From Pyrocephalus nanus (lineage: Eukaryota; Chordata; Aves; Passeriformes; Tyrannidae), in assembly GCA_038380795.1 (NCBI GenBank), contig CM076266.1:8764001-8828000 (forward strand): a stretch of DNA of 64,000 bases, written 5' to 3'. Positions 24,001-39,000 of this stretch are shown here, one piece after another. The position numbers and the translations under genes are program-made. Below the pieces are notes generated by a model, which did not search any database, had not been told where the DNA came from, and worked only from the letters and a program-made list of their open reading frames with translations. The first letter of the stretch is position 1; each line of letters starts with the position of its first letter.

Positions 24001-27000
24001 CAAAGGACTTAGGCAACGTGCAGGCTTTCCTTGTACAATGTGTGAAATTTCACCATATTTAGAATTCATTAAAAAACCCCACAATTGAGATTGTTTTGCT
24101 TTTCCACTACCCCAAAATCTTTACCAGGACAGTGTGAAAAAAATACTTAATTTGCCAGACACACACACCGTATGCAATGTAAATATTGGCAGATTCTACC
24201 CGTGGCTTAGAGATTTGTGATGTTTAAGGGATGATTACTGTGTTCACAGATAACTTACACTAATTTGTAAATAAAAAAAAATCTGCTCTGAGGAGTGCTT
24301 TAAATAAATAATACTATTTATTGCAATATGTTTGTGTGCTTCTCCTGTGAATTTTTAATGTATTCTGTATTTTAATGCATGCTTGTCTTAGAAAAAAAAA
24401 AAGATGGGTGGATGGGGAATCCTTCTTTCTTAAAAAAATTATAATTGGTTAACTTGTGTCTTTCAAGAAGCCAGACTGCTTTGCCCAGCTGGGGGCAAGA
24501 GAAAGATAAGAAATAAGGGAAAGAAAATGTTGTGGTTGACTCAGCTCTATGCCAAGAGAAAGCATTCCTCTTGGCACACCTCTGGCACTACCCAGACGTG
24601 TATTGACCACACTGAAGTTTGTTGCTGTTTGTTAACCCATGGATTATGAATGTGAAGTAGTGTTTGCAAAGGAATTTACAGTCAACATCCATTTCTGGAT
24701 TTCATGTCCAATGCTGACTGATGTCGGTGGGAAGAGATGATTATTCACATATTTAATGCCAGTAAATGATTTTTCCTTATTGTACCCAAGTGTTGCAGAA
24801 CATACTTACATTAAGGGCAATATTTTCAGTGGCTGAAGTGAAAGATGGATACCACAACCCATCGGTTACCTGCCTGAGGGTTTAAGATGGCTCTTGGGTC
24901 TGATACTTTTAAGGATGGGATATACATGTGATTCCGTTGTATTTATTGTACAAGAAAAATTATATTCTAGTAAAATTTGCAAGTGTTTTTTTATCAAAAA
25001 GGGGATACTTGATCATAAAAAAATTAAGAGCAAACTTTTCTTTGATGTGTTTGTAGGGTGATGGGAGAATATCAGTTCAGTACATAACTGAGGAGTGTCT
25101 AAAGAAGCTGGATACGAAGCAGCAGACAAACACTCTCCTGAATATGGTTTGGAGAGATTCAGCAAGCGAGGAGGTCTTTACCCTGATGGCATCAATCTGC
25201 CACACACTAATGGTACAACACCGAATGATGGTGCCAAAAGTCAGGCAAGTATAAATAACAATGATCTTGAACCGTAATACATCTGAAATCGGTTTTATTA
25301 GATACACTTGTTTTAAATACCTTGTGGGGCTTTTTCTGTGTTTTCTTTTATGACCAGCTGAAATAAGTTAGATCTTCGGAATTTAAATCTTAATTCCACA
25401 CAAATCAAAGAGTGGATTCTTTGTTTCTTGTTCTTCTTGTTATTCATTGTGCCCTCTCAAGATTCTTGGAAGGATGTTATTTGTTCCTTTGTCAGAGGCA
25501 GTGTTGAGTGTAATTCTTAAAACAATTCCTAGCTATTGAAAATCATTATTGTTTGGGAAGGGCTTTGGCACCTGAGATGGAGATAAAGGACACGTTCACT
25601 TGTATTCTTTTACAAAGATTGCAAACCACAAATGTTGGAACAACGGGAGATTTTTCACCTTTTTATTATCAGACTGAGACCCATAAGTATTAACACTGTT
25701 CTGGTGCAAGTAGTTTTGAGTAAGTATGTAGTTGCTGGTAGTAAAGTAAGTATTTAGGGAATGTTGTAAACATAATTCAAACTGCATTGTAAACAGTGAT
25801 AGAGAAAACTAATTAGGTGCTATCTTAGCCCAGTGGTGTTTATAGCTGTTAGAGGAAGTAAGATGTCAGTGAAACTGTGATTGCTCGATTAGGGTAATTA
25901 GTTCTTTGTAGACTAATTGCATTAGAGCAGGATGTGAGACCTGAAGATCATAGCAGTACTTGAATTAGTGTGCCTGCTTTATTGTTGCACGTAGAACATT
26001 GCCTTGGATAGTAATTACTGAGCTTAAATGCATCACTGCTTTGACTTGAGGTTTGCTGGTGAACTGTGTGGAAAAGAGTGTTTAATGAATAAAGAAGTCA
26101 CAGAACTTTAATTGTGTGAGTATGGCACCTATTTCCTCTGAGAAGCCATATTGGGTCTTTGCAATTATTTGTGATAACAAGCAATTTAAAACATGGGATA
26201 CTTTCAGGAGTTATGAAAGCTCTACTCAACATCTTCTATTGGAAAGTAATTTACAAATTTTAACTTCTGAATAGCTCTCAAAGAGCTGAATTTTAGAAAT
26301 AATAGTAGAGATACTAAGATTTGTGTCAGTGATAGCAGTGGAATTACTTCCATGGACAAAATTAAGTTAATTCACACAAATATTGGATAAATTGAAGTAG
26401 ACATTTAACTACTAGTTCTGAGTTCCAAGTCAGCCATAAGGGTTGGGTTTGCCAGGGATCATCTTTTCAGCTGTCCATCTTTTGTCCTGTTCTTAGTGCA
26501 TATTAGACCTGGTCTAGGTTACTAAGCAGCTATTCTAGACATTTGGTGCTTGTTTTAAAGGTAGTAAACACTGTGGCATTTCAAAAGAATATTAAAAGAC
26601 TTTTTGCCATTAATTTCCACTTTTTTAATTGCCTGATGATTTTTTTAATTGCCCAATAATTTTATCAAATTTAATGATAGATCTTTAAAAGATTCCGCAC
26701 TTGTTTTGAAACTTAAGTTTTAAATTACTTAATATTCAGAATAAAGTGTAGCTGTTCATGTAGAAATAGTTAAGTAGAAATAATTTATTTCAAATTACTT
26801 TTAATATAATCTAAGAGCTCAATAATGCTCTTTTATTTCCTGTTTAAAAATAGACTGGGTCAAATGGTTTAAAAGATAGAGTTCTTACAAAGACTGTTTA
26901 TTTAAGAGCATTTACAACTCTAATAGAAAACAATGATAATTAAAAACATAAAGGCTGCAAATCTGCAAAGTGGGGTGCTAAATAAAGAGAGTAATAATTG

Positions 27001-30000
27001 AAAATAATTTTTCAATAACTGTAAAGAAAATTAGGCTAAGATTAACACAGGCTTTGGAAGGAAGGAAACAATAAACATCTCTGCATTCTTTTAATAGTTC
27101 TGAGGTTTTTTCCCTCCTTGAACAAAAGTAAGAAACTCATTGTATAGACTTTTGTCACTCTGATAAAGCTGAATACTTTTTTTTCTTGTGGCTTCTCAGT
27201 ACATGTGTGATTTGAGTGACTGATGATATTATGTAGTCTTAGGAATGTTGTTGTTGAATTAACTCAGTATTTTCCTTGGTCTTGCAGCAGAGACCAAGAG
27301 AGAACAGAACAAGGTATCCAAAAGTACAGTGTAGTTTTGAAAGAAGCAAGCCTGTAAAGTTCTTTTGGGACCCTCTACAGAGGGCAGTGGGACCCAGAGG
27401 TGGATAACTGTAAAAACACATTTCTTTTGGTTAGTTGTCAGAAATTCTGAGTAGGTTCTGGAAATAAACAGTCAAGCCCACGTTATAGAAAAAAACAAAC
27501 TTGTGTAGCTTGTGTTCAGTAACACAGATGAGGAGGTGTAGAATAAAATCCTGATTGTAGAGAAGTCATTGGGAATTGGGCTTGTTTTCGAAGGGACAGG
27601 GCTTTTGTCTTTTCACTGTAAAGTTGGTAGATATTATTGAATAGAGTTACTAAAAAGAGAAAACTTGAGTCTTGGAGCGTAGTTCTCATTATAGAGAGAC
27701 TTGCAAGGTTTTTCTTCATCTAAATATACTTTAAAAAAATAGTAAATTCTAGTTGTGCAAAATATTTAGGGGTGTAATTTAATGATGACTTCAGGTCATC
27801 GCAGCTGAATAATAAATAATGATGGAAACTTTGCTTGTACCATAACATCATTCGCTGTCTGATCAGTGCCCCTGAGTGATCGCTAATCTGGGTTTAACAG
27901 TTTCATACTGACTGTATGTCACTGCTATTTAATTAATATAACAGTGCTAATCTCAAACCTGCAGTTCAGAATCGTTCTGGTATAATCTGAGCAGCCTCTC
28001 TCCATATGTGTGCTGAGATTTAGGCTTTCCATGAAGCTATGGGAGTAATTCTTTAGGGAACGTTCTGATGCTGCGTTGTGTCTTTCTTAAAACCAGAATC
28101 ATTGTAAGTGAAGTTTGAGCTTATTTTTTTAAGCTTTGCTTTACATCTTGGCCCAGTGCAAAGAGAGGCTGAAGCAGGCTGAAGAGCAGGGTAGTTTTGT
28201 TTAAGGATGGCTTTGGTGCTGCCTCGTGCTCGCAGTTCTGGAGTGACAGAATCCGCTGCCGCTGCAGCAGTGACCTGTCGCAGGCTGTGTGAGCTCCTCT
28301 CATTCTGCTGGATTCTCTTCATTAACTTAAATGGTCTCAGTGGGAAACTGGGCCCAATTTATGGCCCAGACTGAAAATCTTGCCTTTAACTAATTAACTT
28401 GTAGTGGTGTCTCAGCTAAATTAAGCTTAATGGGTCATTTAATCTGTCCCGTTGCACAGGAGGAATTTGACACTTTTTTTTAAACCAGAGGTGCCCAAAA
28501 TACTGTTCTGACAAGTACACATAAATCATGTGGCCTTTGTGGACAATTAGATACCTAGAGAGAGGAACGAGGTTCTAAATAAATGATCATTATGTACTTA
28601 CTTTTGGGAGCAAATAATATAATTTGGTATTATTAAAATTGATCCTTAACAGAAATCACTGGATTGAATTTAACTCTGTCCTAGCCTGGGGCTGAGGCAG
28701 TGTGCATTTTTTGCACTTGAAAGGAGTTCATCCTTTCTGGTAGCAGAAAAATGGTTCTTCTCCCAAATAACAGTGCTAAATCTTAATACTGGACTTTACA
28801 GAAAATCTATTAATCCATTACATAAAACATGTATAATCTCATAATAAAGAAATTGGTGGCATTTAGTGAGACTTCCAAGAAAATGCTTTAACCCCCAAAT
28901 GGGAGGGGGTTAAACTTTAGCCACTTGGTTTATTTTTAGAATAGTACACATATTGAAAATTGAACTCCTGAGATAGATTATAAAAATCTACATAAAAAGA
29001 AATAGTGTCTGATCTTTTTTATTTCTATTTTTTTTGGTGGGGGTGGTTTTTTTCTTTAAAAGAAAAGGTGATCAAGATTCTATGGACACCCAAGTTTTAC
29101 ATTAACTGATCTCTAAACTTTGTGGATTGATAAGGCTTTGTCTTCAGGATATATGAGCCATCCCTGTAATGTTCTGCAGTTTATCAGTTCTTGCATGTTA
29201 ATGTAGTTCTACCTGGAAAGGCTGTTTTAAAGCAGATGCATTTCTTTTCTCTGCCAAGGGAAAAGACCAAGTAAGGTGGATTTTGACCTATTTTAATTCT
29301 CAATTTTTTTATTTTTTACTCTTTAATTTTTTCAATTGTTTGTTTGTTTGTTTGTTCCCCCCTGCCCCCCCCTCCAATCTGAAGCCAAAAATTTTGAAAC
29401 TTTAGTACAGCCAATTCAGCAGTTCAGTGTTTAGTTTGCAGTTTCATGTTTATTTTCTGGTCACAGTACAGAAAATTCAGAATTGAAACTTTAGAACCGA
29501 TGAATTCATCTGCTTCACGTTCGTAGATATTTCATCTGTACAAAATAGGCTGTATGATACCATCTTCTACCAAATTTGCATTTTTGTATTTAACCACATT
29601 TTCAGGAAAGGGAAATGTGAAAGTTGAATACATTCAGCATTTCTGGAATCAGGCCACGAAATAGTGCAGTTGCTACAATTGATTGCCTGAATCACGGAGA
29701 TGGAATAAAAATGGCTAAAACTTAGGCAAAGGTTATTATTATAAGCTCTTAAGGTTTGTCCTTTCTTCCCCTTCATTACTGCTGAATATTGCTAGAACGA
29801 AAAACTGAATTACATTATGATAGGTTCAGTGTCCATAATGTTTGTTCATTTCTGCTAAAACTATTACATAATTTCCAGGGATGATTGTAAAATTAACAAG
29901 TTTTCACTTGGAAACCGTATGAGACCTGACGGCTCTTTGCCAAATCACTTTTCATTTCAAATATGAGGCCAAACACTCAAGGTCACTGAGGAAATTTCTC

Positions 30001-33000
30001 ATTTTGGAAACCAAGACATCTGAGCTATTATTCAGATATTTAAACATTAAAATACAAATCCTTATTTTAAATAAGCTAGGTGTAATAAGCCCTCCATTAT
30101 ATGAAAATGCATAATTTTCACCCAAATGTCAAAATAATTTGATTTAATAAGGAAGTATGCTTGGTCACAGAGAACTTTGATGTTAAAAAGCTATTCACCA
30201 CTGAGAGGAGACATGGACCTCAGCATCTGTCTTACATTATTTTTTCTAATAATAATTAGGAGACCTAGGAAAGTAGAATTTAGGACAACTAACTGAATAT
30301 TGTTCTTCAGTACCCAAAAAATGACTGTTTAGTCAGTGAAATCCTGTTTGGTTTCCTAGAAGACATTGTTTCAAATGATTTTGTCTCATATGTTGCTTTC
30401 TGCAAGGGGAAAAAAATCAGCTGGGGGAGACTTTCATTCCAGGAAGCTTTCTCTTTTTCATTTTTTTTTTAAAAAGTTTATCATGCTGTTATCATGTCTG
30501 ACAAAATATGGTTAGTCAGTCCTGTATATAACTGACTTAAGAACTTACACATTTGTTTTCACAGGTGTATAAACAATTTTCTGTCTACAGATGGATTGGT
30601 GTAGTTGTTGCTATCCTGACAGACCTTGTTCCATTATGTAGTTCTATTTCTATCTGCCAAGCAGAGTATACCAGTGAAATTGCTACATAATTTTAAATCA
30701 ATGGTTCGGACAAAAATGAAGGTGTTTTAATCTACCTTCTGCAAAAATTGCTGTTTGTTAATGTCAGAAGAATCACAGAAGTGATCAGCTATCTATTTTA
30801 GTGTGATTTTCTATATTAGAATTAAAAAAGTCCCAGATAAATAGATCAAGAGTGTATATTATTTTTATTAATGTGTATTGAATTCTGCAGGAGACTGCAA
30901 ACGTAGGTTCATATTGCATGGTTTGTTGCTGAATTAATGAAAGCTGTGTATTTTAAGTATAAGGATTTATATGCTTGGTTTTCAGCTTTTGAGGCTTTCA
31001 CCAGATTTGATCAGAATAACACCTTCCATCTGTAAAAAATAAAATTTAAATTGTTAATTTTTTGAGAAATACTTGACAGAAAAGTTCTTACAGAAGCATT
31101 TTGTTATGTGAATACGGTATTTTGGAAGACACAATTTATTTGAACTTCCTCTTGCAGGCTCCTTTATAGTTTAGCCTTTAATGCCAGATTCCTGAGGCAT
31201 CTTTGGTATTTGATATCTTCAATGACTACACGAATGATTACAGGGTATGTATTGTGCCGTTTCTGGAACTGAGTCTTTGTTAAAATAGAGCATATCTAGT
31301 GAAAGGGGAATGGGACAGTTAGAGGTATGGTTACTTACCTGCTACTATTTCATAAAACTGAGAAAAATCATGGAAATTGGACAGTTGTAAATAAAGAAAC
31401 TAATTATTTAAAATAAGTCGAGTATTTTGTAGTTTTTGAAGTGCTTACTGGCATCAGTGTAACAAACACCAAAGCCCCAAATCCTTCATCCCAGGTGTGC
31501 AAGTTTTATTTTACGTACTTTGAGTTGTCCAGAAATTGGTGGTGGCAGAAACACGTTCCTGGGAGCTGAGGCATTGGACCTAGGGGTGTGCTCAGTGCTG
31601 ACATGCAGACCAGCTACTCTCCTTGCTTTGTGTCTCAAAAGTGTCTGCAGTCTGTAGCAGATAATGCCAAAATTTATCCATCATGGAGACACTGAGATAC
31701 CAGAACTTGCAAAGAGTAACCTCACTTTGCAAGAATCGGAAATAGTTATTTATCTAAAAGCACTGTCATTATTTTTCTGTGGGAGCCACTACCATATTTT
31801 TTTACTAGAATGCTGAAGGTAATATTTTTTTACAGTATTTAATTTACCATCTCTTTTATATTGCATTTTGTATTTTAAGGTCTATGGTGCCACTCCTTCA
31901 AGTGATTTCAAGAGGCTCTCCAATGTCTTTAGAAGACTCCAGCCGAATTATCCCTCTCTTCTACCTTTTCAGTTCTTTGTTTAGTCATTCACTCATTTCT
32001 ATTCATGATAACGAATTCTTTGGTGATCCAATAGAAGGTGAGTTTCAAGTCTAGTAAATAGCAATGCTTTGCAAAATGTTTTTGTGTAAGGCAAAATTCC
32101 CTGGACAATGATTTGCTGACATCCTAAGGAAGGCTCTCCTGGGCTGACTTGCTGATGGTCCCCTGAGCACTCAGCTGTCAGCTGGCTCTTTCATGGTGAT
32201 TGCATTTAGAAAAAGGAGAAAAAAATTGATGGTCTGCACATTGTGAACTGTAGCTTTACAGGGTCTGATATGGAAGTTATTAATCATGATAATTTTTAAT
32301 GAGTTAGTGAAGAGAGTGAACTTCTTCTGGACTGAACCTGTAATCAAATGCATAAATTTAACAGAGGAATCACAAAAGAGAACAAGAGGATATTTTAATT
32401 AAAATACTGCAAACAGTTCCAAGACTTCATCTCCTTTATAAATGTTTACTGATTCTGTTTTTGGGTGATGTTTCTTTTTGGTACCTTTAGGTTTTGTGTG
32501 TGAATAATTAAGTTTCAATGAAATAAGTGTTGCTTTAAAATAATGCCATAATTAAGAAAAAGTCAGTTAAGGAAACTTAAACTTGTGTTTTGTGTAGCTG
32601 TAGGTCAAAGACAATCATCAATGATGCCTTTTACACTAGAAGAGCTTGTAATATTATCACGCTGCCTTCGAGATGCATGTCTAGGAATCATAAAGTTGGC
32701 TTACCCAGAAACAAAGCCAGAGGTCCGTGAGGAATATATTGCAGCATTTAGAAGTGTTGGAGTAACAAAGAATACGGAAATGCAGCAGTGTATCCAGACA
32801 GAGCAGAAAAGGTGGATTCAGTTATTCAAGGTAAATTGTGTCAATTTTCAGAACATACTTAAATAAAATCTTCAGGCTTCTGCCAAAGGTAGGAGATTAC
32901 TTGTTGTTTTTTTCTCTCTAATTTCAATGCTGTTGTAACAAGGACCATGGATTTGGGAAGGTTGCTGTTTGGCATATGTGCTAAACCTTGAGTAACTTAA

Positions 33001-36000
33001 TTGTGATAACTGTAACATGTTTTTTTCTTCTGGCAACTCTTAATTTTCTTGCTGATCTCGTTTATAAAAAAGTTACTGTATAAACTATGGGGTTTAACTT
33101 GGGCTCCCATTCAGTGAGGTACTTAAGCACGTTGTCATAACTTTATGTAGGTGTGAAATTCTAACAGAATCTTACGATTACTCAGGTACTTCTGTATCGG
33201 AGACTTCACTAAATTGGTACCATTTTGTATTGGTTTGGTTGGTGTTCCATTAAAATCTGTTGGTACTACTCCTTTTGGATTTGCTGGGATATTAGCGGGA
33301 AGGTGAATCTGGCTTAGAAAATGTGAACTTAATGTATGTTTTTTCTGGATACCTACCAATGTATTTCTGCCTGAATGGTTTTATCCATGGCATCCTACCT
33401 GATACATGAGTTAATAGAAGCTGAAAATACTGGCAGAAAAAAAAACCCTAATATAACTGTTGCCGAAAAAAAAAGGAGTGCTTGACTTGTCATGAAAATT
33501 CTGCAGCAAACACATCCAGTCAGCTAAAATTGCTCATTAAAGAAGTGGGAGCAGAAGAAATGCATTTTCCAAATTGAATGCTAGATTTACAGTCTGTTTA
33601 ATACCGGCGACCTCTCGCACACTAATGTTCAGTTCGAGTCATCAGCTGTCCCTTCAGGTCTTTTATCACTGCTTTTGTCAAGCTATCTATTTAATTGAAA
33701 GAAGTTAATTGAATGAAAATGATCAACTAAGCTTGTATTAATATTGCTAATGGAACTTTCTTCTTGGCCATGTTTGGAGAAAGATGTCATGCTAGACTTT
33801 AGGAAAGGCCCATTAAGGCTTGCACTTAACCTGATGGGCTAATTAAGGAATGCTTATTCATTCTACAAGTCTAAGATAGCCTCTATCCAGCCTATTCTGC
33901 CTGATTTTACAACACATTTCACTTATGAGCATAAGCATTAATAGCAGTGAGAGTAACTGATAATGTTTTGATTGCACTGAATACAGTCCTAATGCACCAC
34001 TGAATTTGTAATTTGCACAGATTGATCTAATATATGTTTGCACAATTTAATTTAATTACTTGTCTTTAAATCGCAAATAAACTTTTTGATTTAAAGGTCA
34101 CAAGTGAAAACCTCAGTGTGTCTATTTTTCTAAGAAGGATGGCATTGCCAGGGGTATTTTTATGTATGCAGTTCATATCATGCCATTTTCTGTTTGTTTG
34201 CTTTAGTTTGTTAATCAGTCTTTGTGTAGGCTGCATAGATTTCAGGTGAATTTGATCATATTTTGTTGTGGTTCAGAAAGCTGTAAAATCCAAGTTACTC
34301 TGTCCCACTTTGGCAGTCAGGAATTAAACTTGTAGTGGAACTGTCCAAACCTGGTGTACTCTTACTGTTTTCAGGAGCCAGGGTTGCCTTCCATTAGCTG
34401 AATTAGAAATGTAAATCTTCGAGGTATGTCTTTTCTACCCACAAAAGAAGATGATAGCAAAGCTTCCCTTGTTTACTTCAGAAACATATTGTTACAGATG
34501 AAAATTGCACATGGCTGAAGTTAACCTCATCAAAACGACCACTGTACATAGCACAGTGTCTTTCCTGAGGGCAGCCTCAAAACAGCTTCTTGCCATAAGC
34601 AGGCAGCAATGCCTTCTTCCAAATCATTAAAACAAAGATTAAGTATTAATCTAATTATAATTAATTATAAATTTAGGTAGAAAATACCTTTTCTTTCTTT
34701 TGCATTATGCCAAATATATATATATATATATCTCAAATATATTAAATTTATCTTTGCTAAAGCTTTTGCAAGCTGCCTGCAGACAAAAAGGCACATCCCT
34801 TCCTTACCTGTGCTTTTAATTTCTTTTTCCCTTTTTCTTTCAATTTCCCACACTTGTTTTGTGTATTTTCCCTGCCTGTGGTGTCTCATGAAATACATGT
34901 GTGTCTATGAAATGAATGAAAGATATATATATATATATACACACATATTTTTATATATACACACGTGTGCACACAAATATAGACTTTACTTCTGCAAGGT
35001 AATGGAAAATCTGATAACAGCAAGGCTGCTGACAATAATGTGCATATTTGGTAACAAAATGGAGGTCATTGGTAAGGTTTACATGTGCAAATGTCTTCAT
35101 TCAACAGAATCCCCCATTTTTTGCCTTATGTAATAATGAGTGGTGTAATCAATTGTTACAGATTCCATAGAGAAGCTTAAGTTATGAGTACATGAAAATG
35201 ACTTTTGTCAAATAAAATAATTATTTCACTATCTTGAGTTAATTCTGTGAAATCAAGTTGCTAGTCCTGCTGAATTTCAGTTTTAAATGTTACTTGCACT
35301 TGACACTATTGGAAAGAAACACCCATTTTAATATTATTTATTGCATTCAGTAGAAGACATACTTCAGAAATTTTTAGAAAGCAGTCCTGAGCTGTGGTAA
35401 CAAATGTTCTCAGTACCCGTGCATTCTGCAGGAGCTCCAATCTCACCTCATTTGATGCAGCTCTCTTTAAGGTTTCTTTAGCTGCTTGTAAAAGATTTTA
35501 TTCACATGGTCTTCACGTGGATAGTCTTTTCTGATTTTATTTTCCTTTTTAGAAATGTTTATCTTGCCTAAAGTGGTAATGAGACCACAGAGTTTCAGTG
35601 ACTCATCTAACCTGCACTGAATTTTGTAAGGGCAAGCTGATGAAAATTCCTGTGTAATCAGACAGTTCCCTTAATGGCATTCTTTGTTCTGTCTTTATTC
35701 AAGATGTTACTATAAAAGCTGGATGTTAAAAGGTCTGTTGTGTAGCATCTAGACACAGAATTTTTTAGAAGGCCCATTAAACTCCTACTCTTGACACCTG
35801 CCCATTAAGACTATGTTTCAGTAAGATTATTTCAGAAAAGCTTTGTGTACATTTTTTTCTATTCATTTTTCAAGTGCTCTACTTACAGGTTGCAAAACAG
35901 AGGCTGTTCATTGTAGCAGTGATAATGTCTTTTTAGACTAGTAATTTAATATTCTATTGATTCCACTTAATTATATTTTATGTAGTGTTGGCCTGGTGTG

Positions 36001-39000
36001 GTTCAGCTGTGGACAGAAGGTATGCCACCCCATACATATGCAACCAAGTATGGCAATTATGCTGGAGGTGGAATACTTGTTAGCTTGGTATCTCTACTTA
36101 TATTTAGTTTTATTTTTGATCCTGGGTTTGAGGAAACCACCAAGAAAAATACTAAAATTGCAAAGACACCCTAGTGACCGTGATAACTGTTTTTGTCACC
36201 CACCCAGTTTTGTTAGGAAGATATGAATAAACCAGTTATCTATTGATTTTGCTCATTTCCAGACTGAATGATTATAATAATAATAACAGAATTGCTTTTT
36301 ATAATTTGAATTCCTTATGAATAAAAATGAATTAAACATAGTGGTTTCAGCTGATGTGCTTGTGGTTGGGAGAATTTCAGGTGTGTGCATCATCACCCTC
36401 TGTGGTTCAGCTGATAACCAAACATTTGTTAAACTGCTGTTACTAGGTGCTTTTCAGGTAAATGCTTATACCTTCTTTTGGGAAAGGCCTTACAAACTAA
36501 CACAATGAGGGGCTTCTACCTAATACACTTTCCATTTGAAAGTAACATTACAATAATACACTGTATATGTGCATATTAAATTAAAATTACAGCAAGCCGC
36601 CCCACACATGATTTTAGGACTGTAGGTGCTTTTTGTGCTTCTTATGGTCCAGAAGAACATTTGGTTACCATCCTTTTTTGTGGAAATGGTCATCTTGCAG
36701 TCTGCTTTCAAGCATGTTTGGGCTGGGCCTTTTTCAGAAGTGATTTTACTTTCAGAATCTGATATGCTGAACCCTTTAGCAATCTTATGGTAGGGTTTAG
36801 TGTGCTGTATAAACAACTGAGCGAGTCACACTGGGATCTGTTTCAACAGAGACAAGAACTTGGAGGGTACAGTTCATCTGGTAAATTGTTAGCTATTTCT
36901 GGATGAGATGATATTTATTCCTCTTAGCCATGTTTGAAAATGCTGAAAAGGTATTTATTGACAAGAAGAGAACCTGTAGTGTATTTTCATATGTAGAGCT
37001 TTACCCTTAAGAATATCAGCACTTGTTTTTTCACACAGATAATCACCTCGGTGTGTGGTGAGGTGATGTCATCAGCAAATTACTAGGACTACTGCAAGGC
37101 CCCTTTAGCTGGAAATGCTGGATTTTGTTAATGCAGCAACCAGTAGTAGTTCATTTTTCATCTGCTTTAGAGATGTAACTTTTGATATTATGTTTTATTG
37201 ACAATTGAATGTTTCTGCCTTCTCTACTTTCTGAAGTTGATGTTTGCTTTTGTACAGTTTGGCCATTGAGAGGAACATCACAGGTTGTTCTCCTGGTTAG
37301 TCAGTCAAAGTTATTGACTGTGGGCAGAAATACCCACTATTTATTAGTCGATGCCTCAGATTTGTTTTATGTGTAGGGATCAGTGTGACCTTTGTCTTGA
37401 GGTGGAAGCAGAAGTTCTGTTGTGGTGTGGAGCATTTTCTCTAAAAAAATGATGTACAGAAATTTAAGAATCTCTCTCCTTATGGACAAAGAAAACCTAA
37501 AAATCAGCCACATTGTTCAGAAGCTCTTGTTGTGGAATGAGCAGTTGACAAGAATAGCTATATAGTTGTCTATTCCAAAACATATATCTGTTCACACATT
37601 TCATTGCTGCGAACATATATAAGCAAAAAAAAGGAAAAAAAAATCTATATAAAGGAACATGTTATAAGTTACCTGGTTAGGTGTTAATGTTTTTAAATAA
37701 GTAATTTAATGTTAGTAATGATTTTTTTGGGCTTCCCTGAACTGCTGTACAACATTTTAGGTGTTCAGTCTTACTAAGTCCTATGTAGTCCTAGTTAGAA
37801 GTTTTTTGAATGAGATTTTAATAAGCTTTTTTTTTTATGACTCACAAGTGAACCATGATTACTCACTTGCATTCTAAGGTATTTAAGTCTAAGAGCAAGT
37901 TTAAGTTAAAAATAAGTAACATTTTTATACGTTTTTCTTTAAAAAAGTTTTTGCTTGTGGACTATATAATTTCATTCACAGTGCTAAATGTATATTGAAT
38001 GGACGTGTTTCTGACACCTAGGTCATCACAAACTTAGTGAAAATGTTGAAATCTAGAGATACAAGGAGAAGCTTCTGCCCACCAAATCACTGGCTCTCAG
38101 AACAAGAAAACATTAAAGCAGATAAGGTAAGAGCCATGTCCTTTTCCACTAAGCCTTACAGGTGCCAAAGTTTCAGTGGTAGAGGAAACCTAAAAAGAAA
38201 ACTTGTTCTGCGATGCAATGGTGTAAGCAGTTTGCATTTGTAACAGAGAAGAACTGAAAATCTGGGAGGCATTTTATTGCATTTTCTCATAGTAATAATG
38301 CTAAATAAAAGAATTGCTCTGTTGTGGGGAAAACACCCTCAAAATTCTCTTCTAAAGTAAAAGAAAATTCATTAGCATTTTCTGTACTTAAATCACCTAG
38401 AAATTACTTTTTTTCTAAGAGCTTTTTAAAAAAATGACATTGAGCTTAAAAAGTGTGTGAGTGCAGAAGAAAAAGCTCATATGAATGTGCAAGTGCATCC
38501 TTTACATCATCTAAAACCTGGAGTTTAGGAGTCAAGTTACTCAGGTTGCCTTGCACATTAGATGGCTTAACAGCTGGAAGCTTTGCATGGAATAGTTATC
38601 AGTGAACTTTTCTGTTTATTTTTGATGGTTGCACATTTGCTTGCCTTGTGTTTAAGATCCTCATTTCTCCGTGTTCTTTATAATTTGTAGGAAATAGTGC
38701 CTACACACCTCAGGAAAGTAGTAGTACTCCTAGACTCTGGTGCTGACCAGATTCTCAACACAAAGTAAACAGAATTTCTTTGACATCTCAAAATTCAAAC
38801 TCAGCTTCTCTAGTATCGTAAATACCAAAACTTAAATGTTTTATTAAAAAATATTCAGGCACTCGGACATGCTTTTGGATGTCACAGCTATATATATTTA
38901 CTATGTAATAGTAACTTATAATGTGTAATTAGATAATGTTTAACTGTAAAATACTGCTAATTTGTTAGGTTACACAGCTCTACGTGCCATCAGCCAGACA

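Larger units (their letters stand above)
32831..38021 (+). other. UBE3C intron 13
   Basis: GT-AG intron of 5,191 bp with phase 0. It contains two AT-type microsatellites (34714-34731, 34923-34975), a low-repeat segment near 33540-34080, and a small hairpin at 37042-37067 (8-bp arms atcacctc / gaggtgat). No further exon recognised. Confidence 0.85.
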
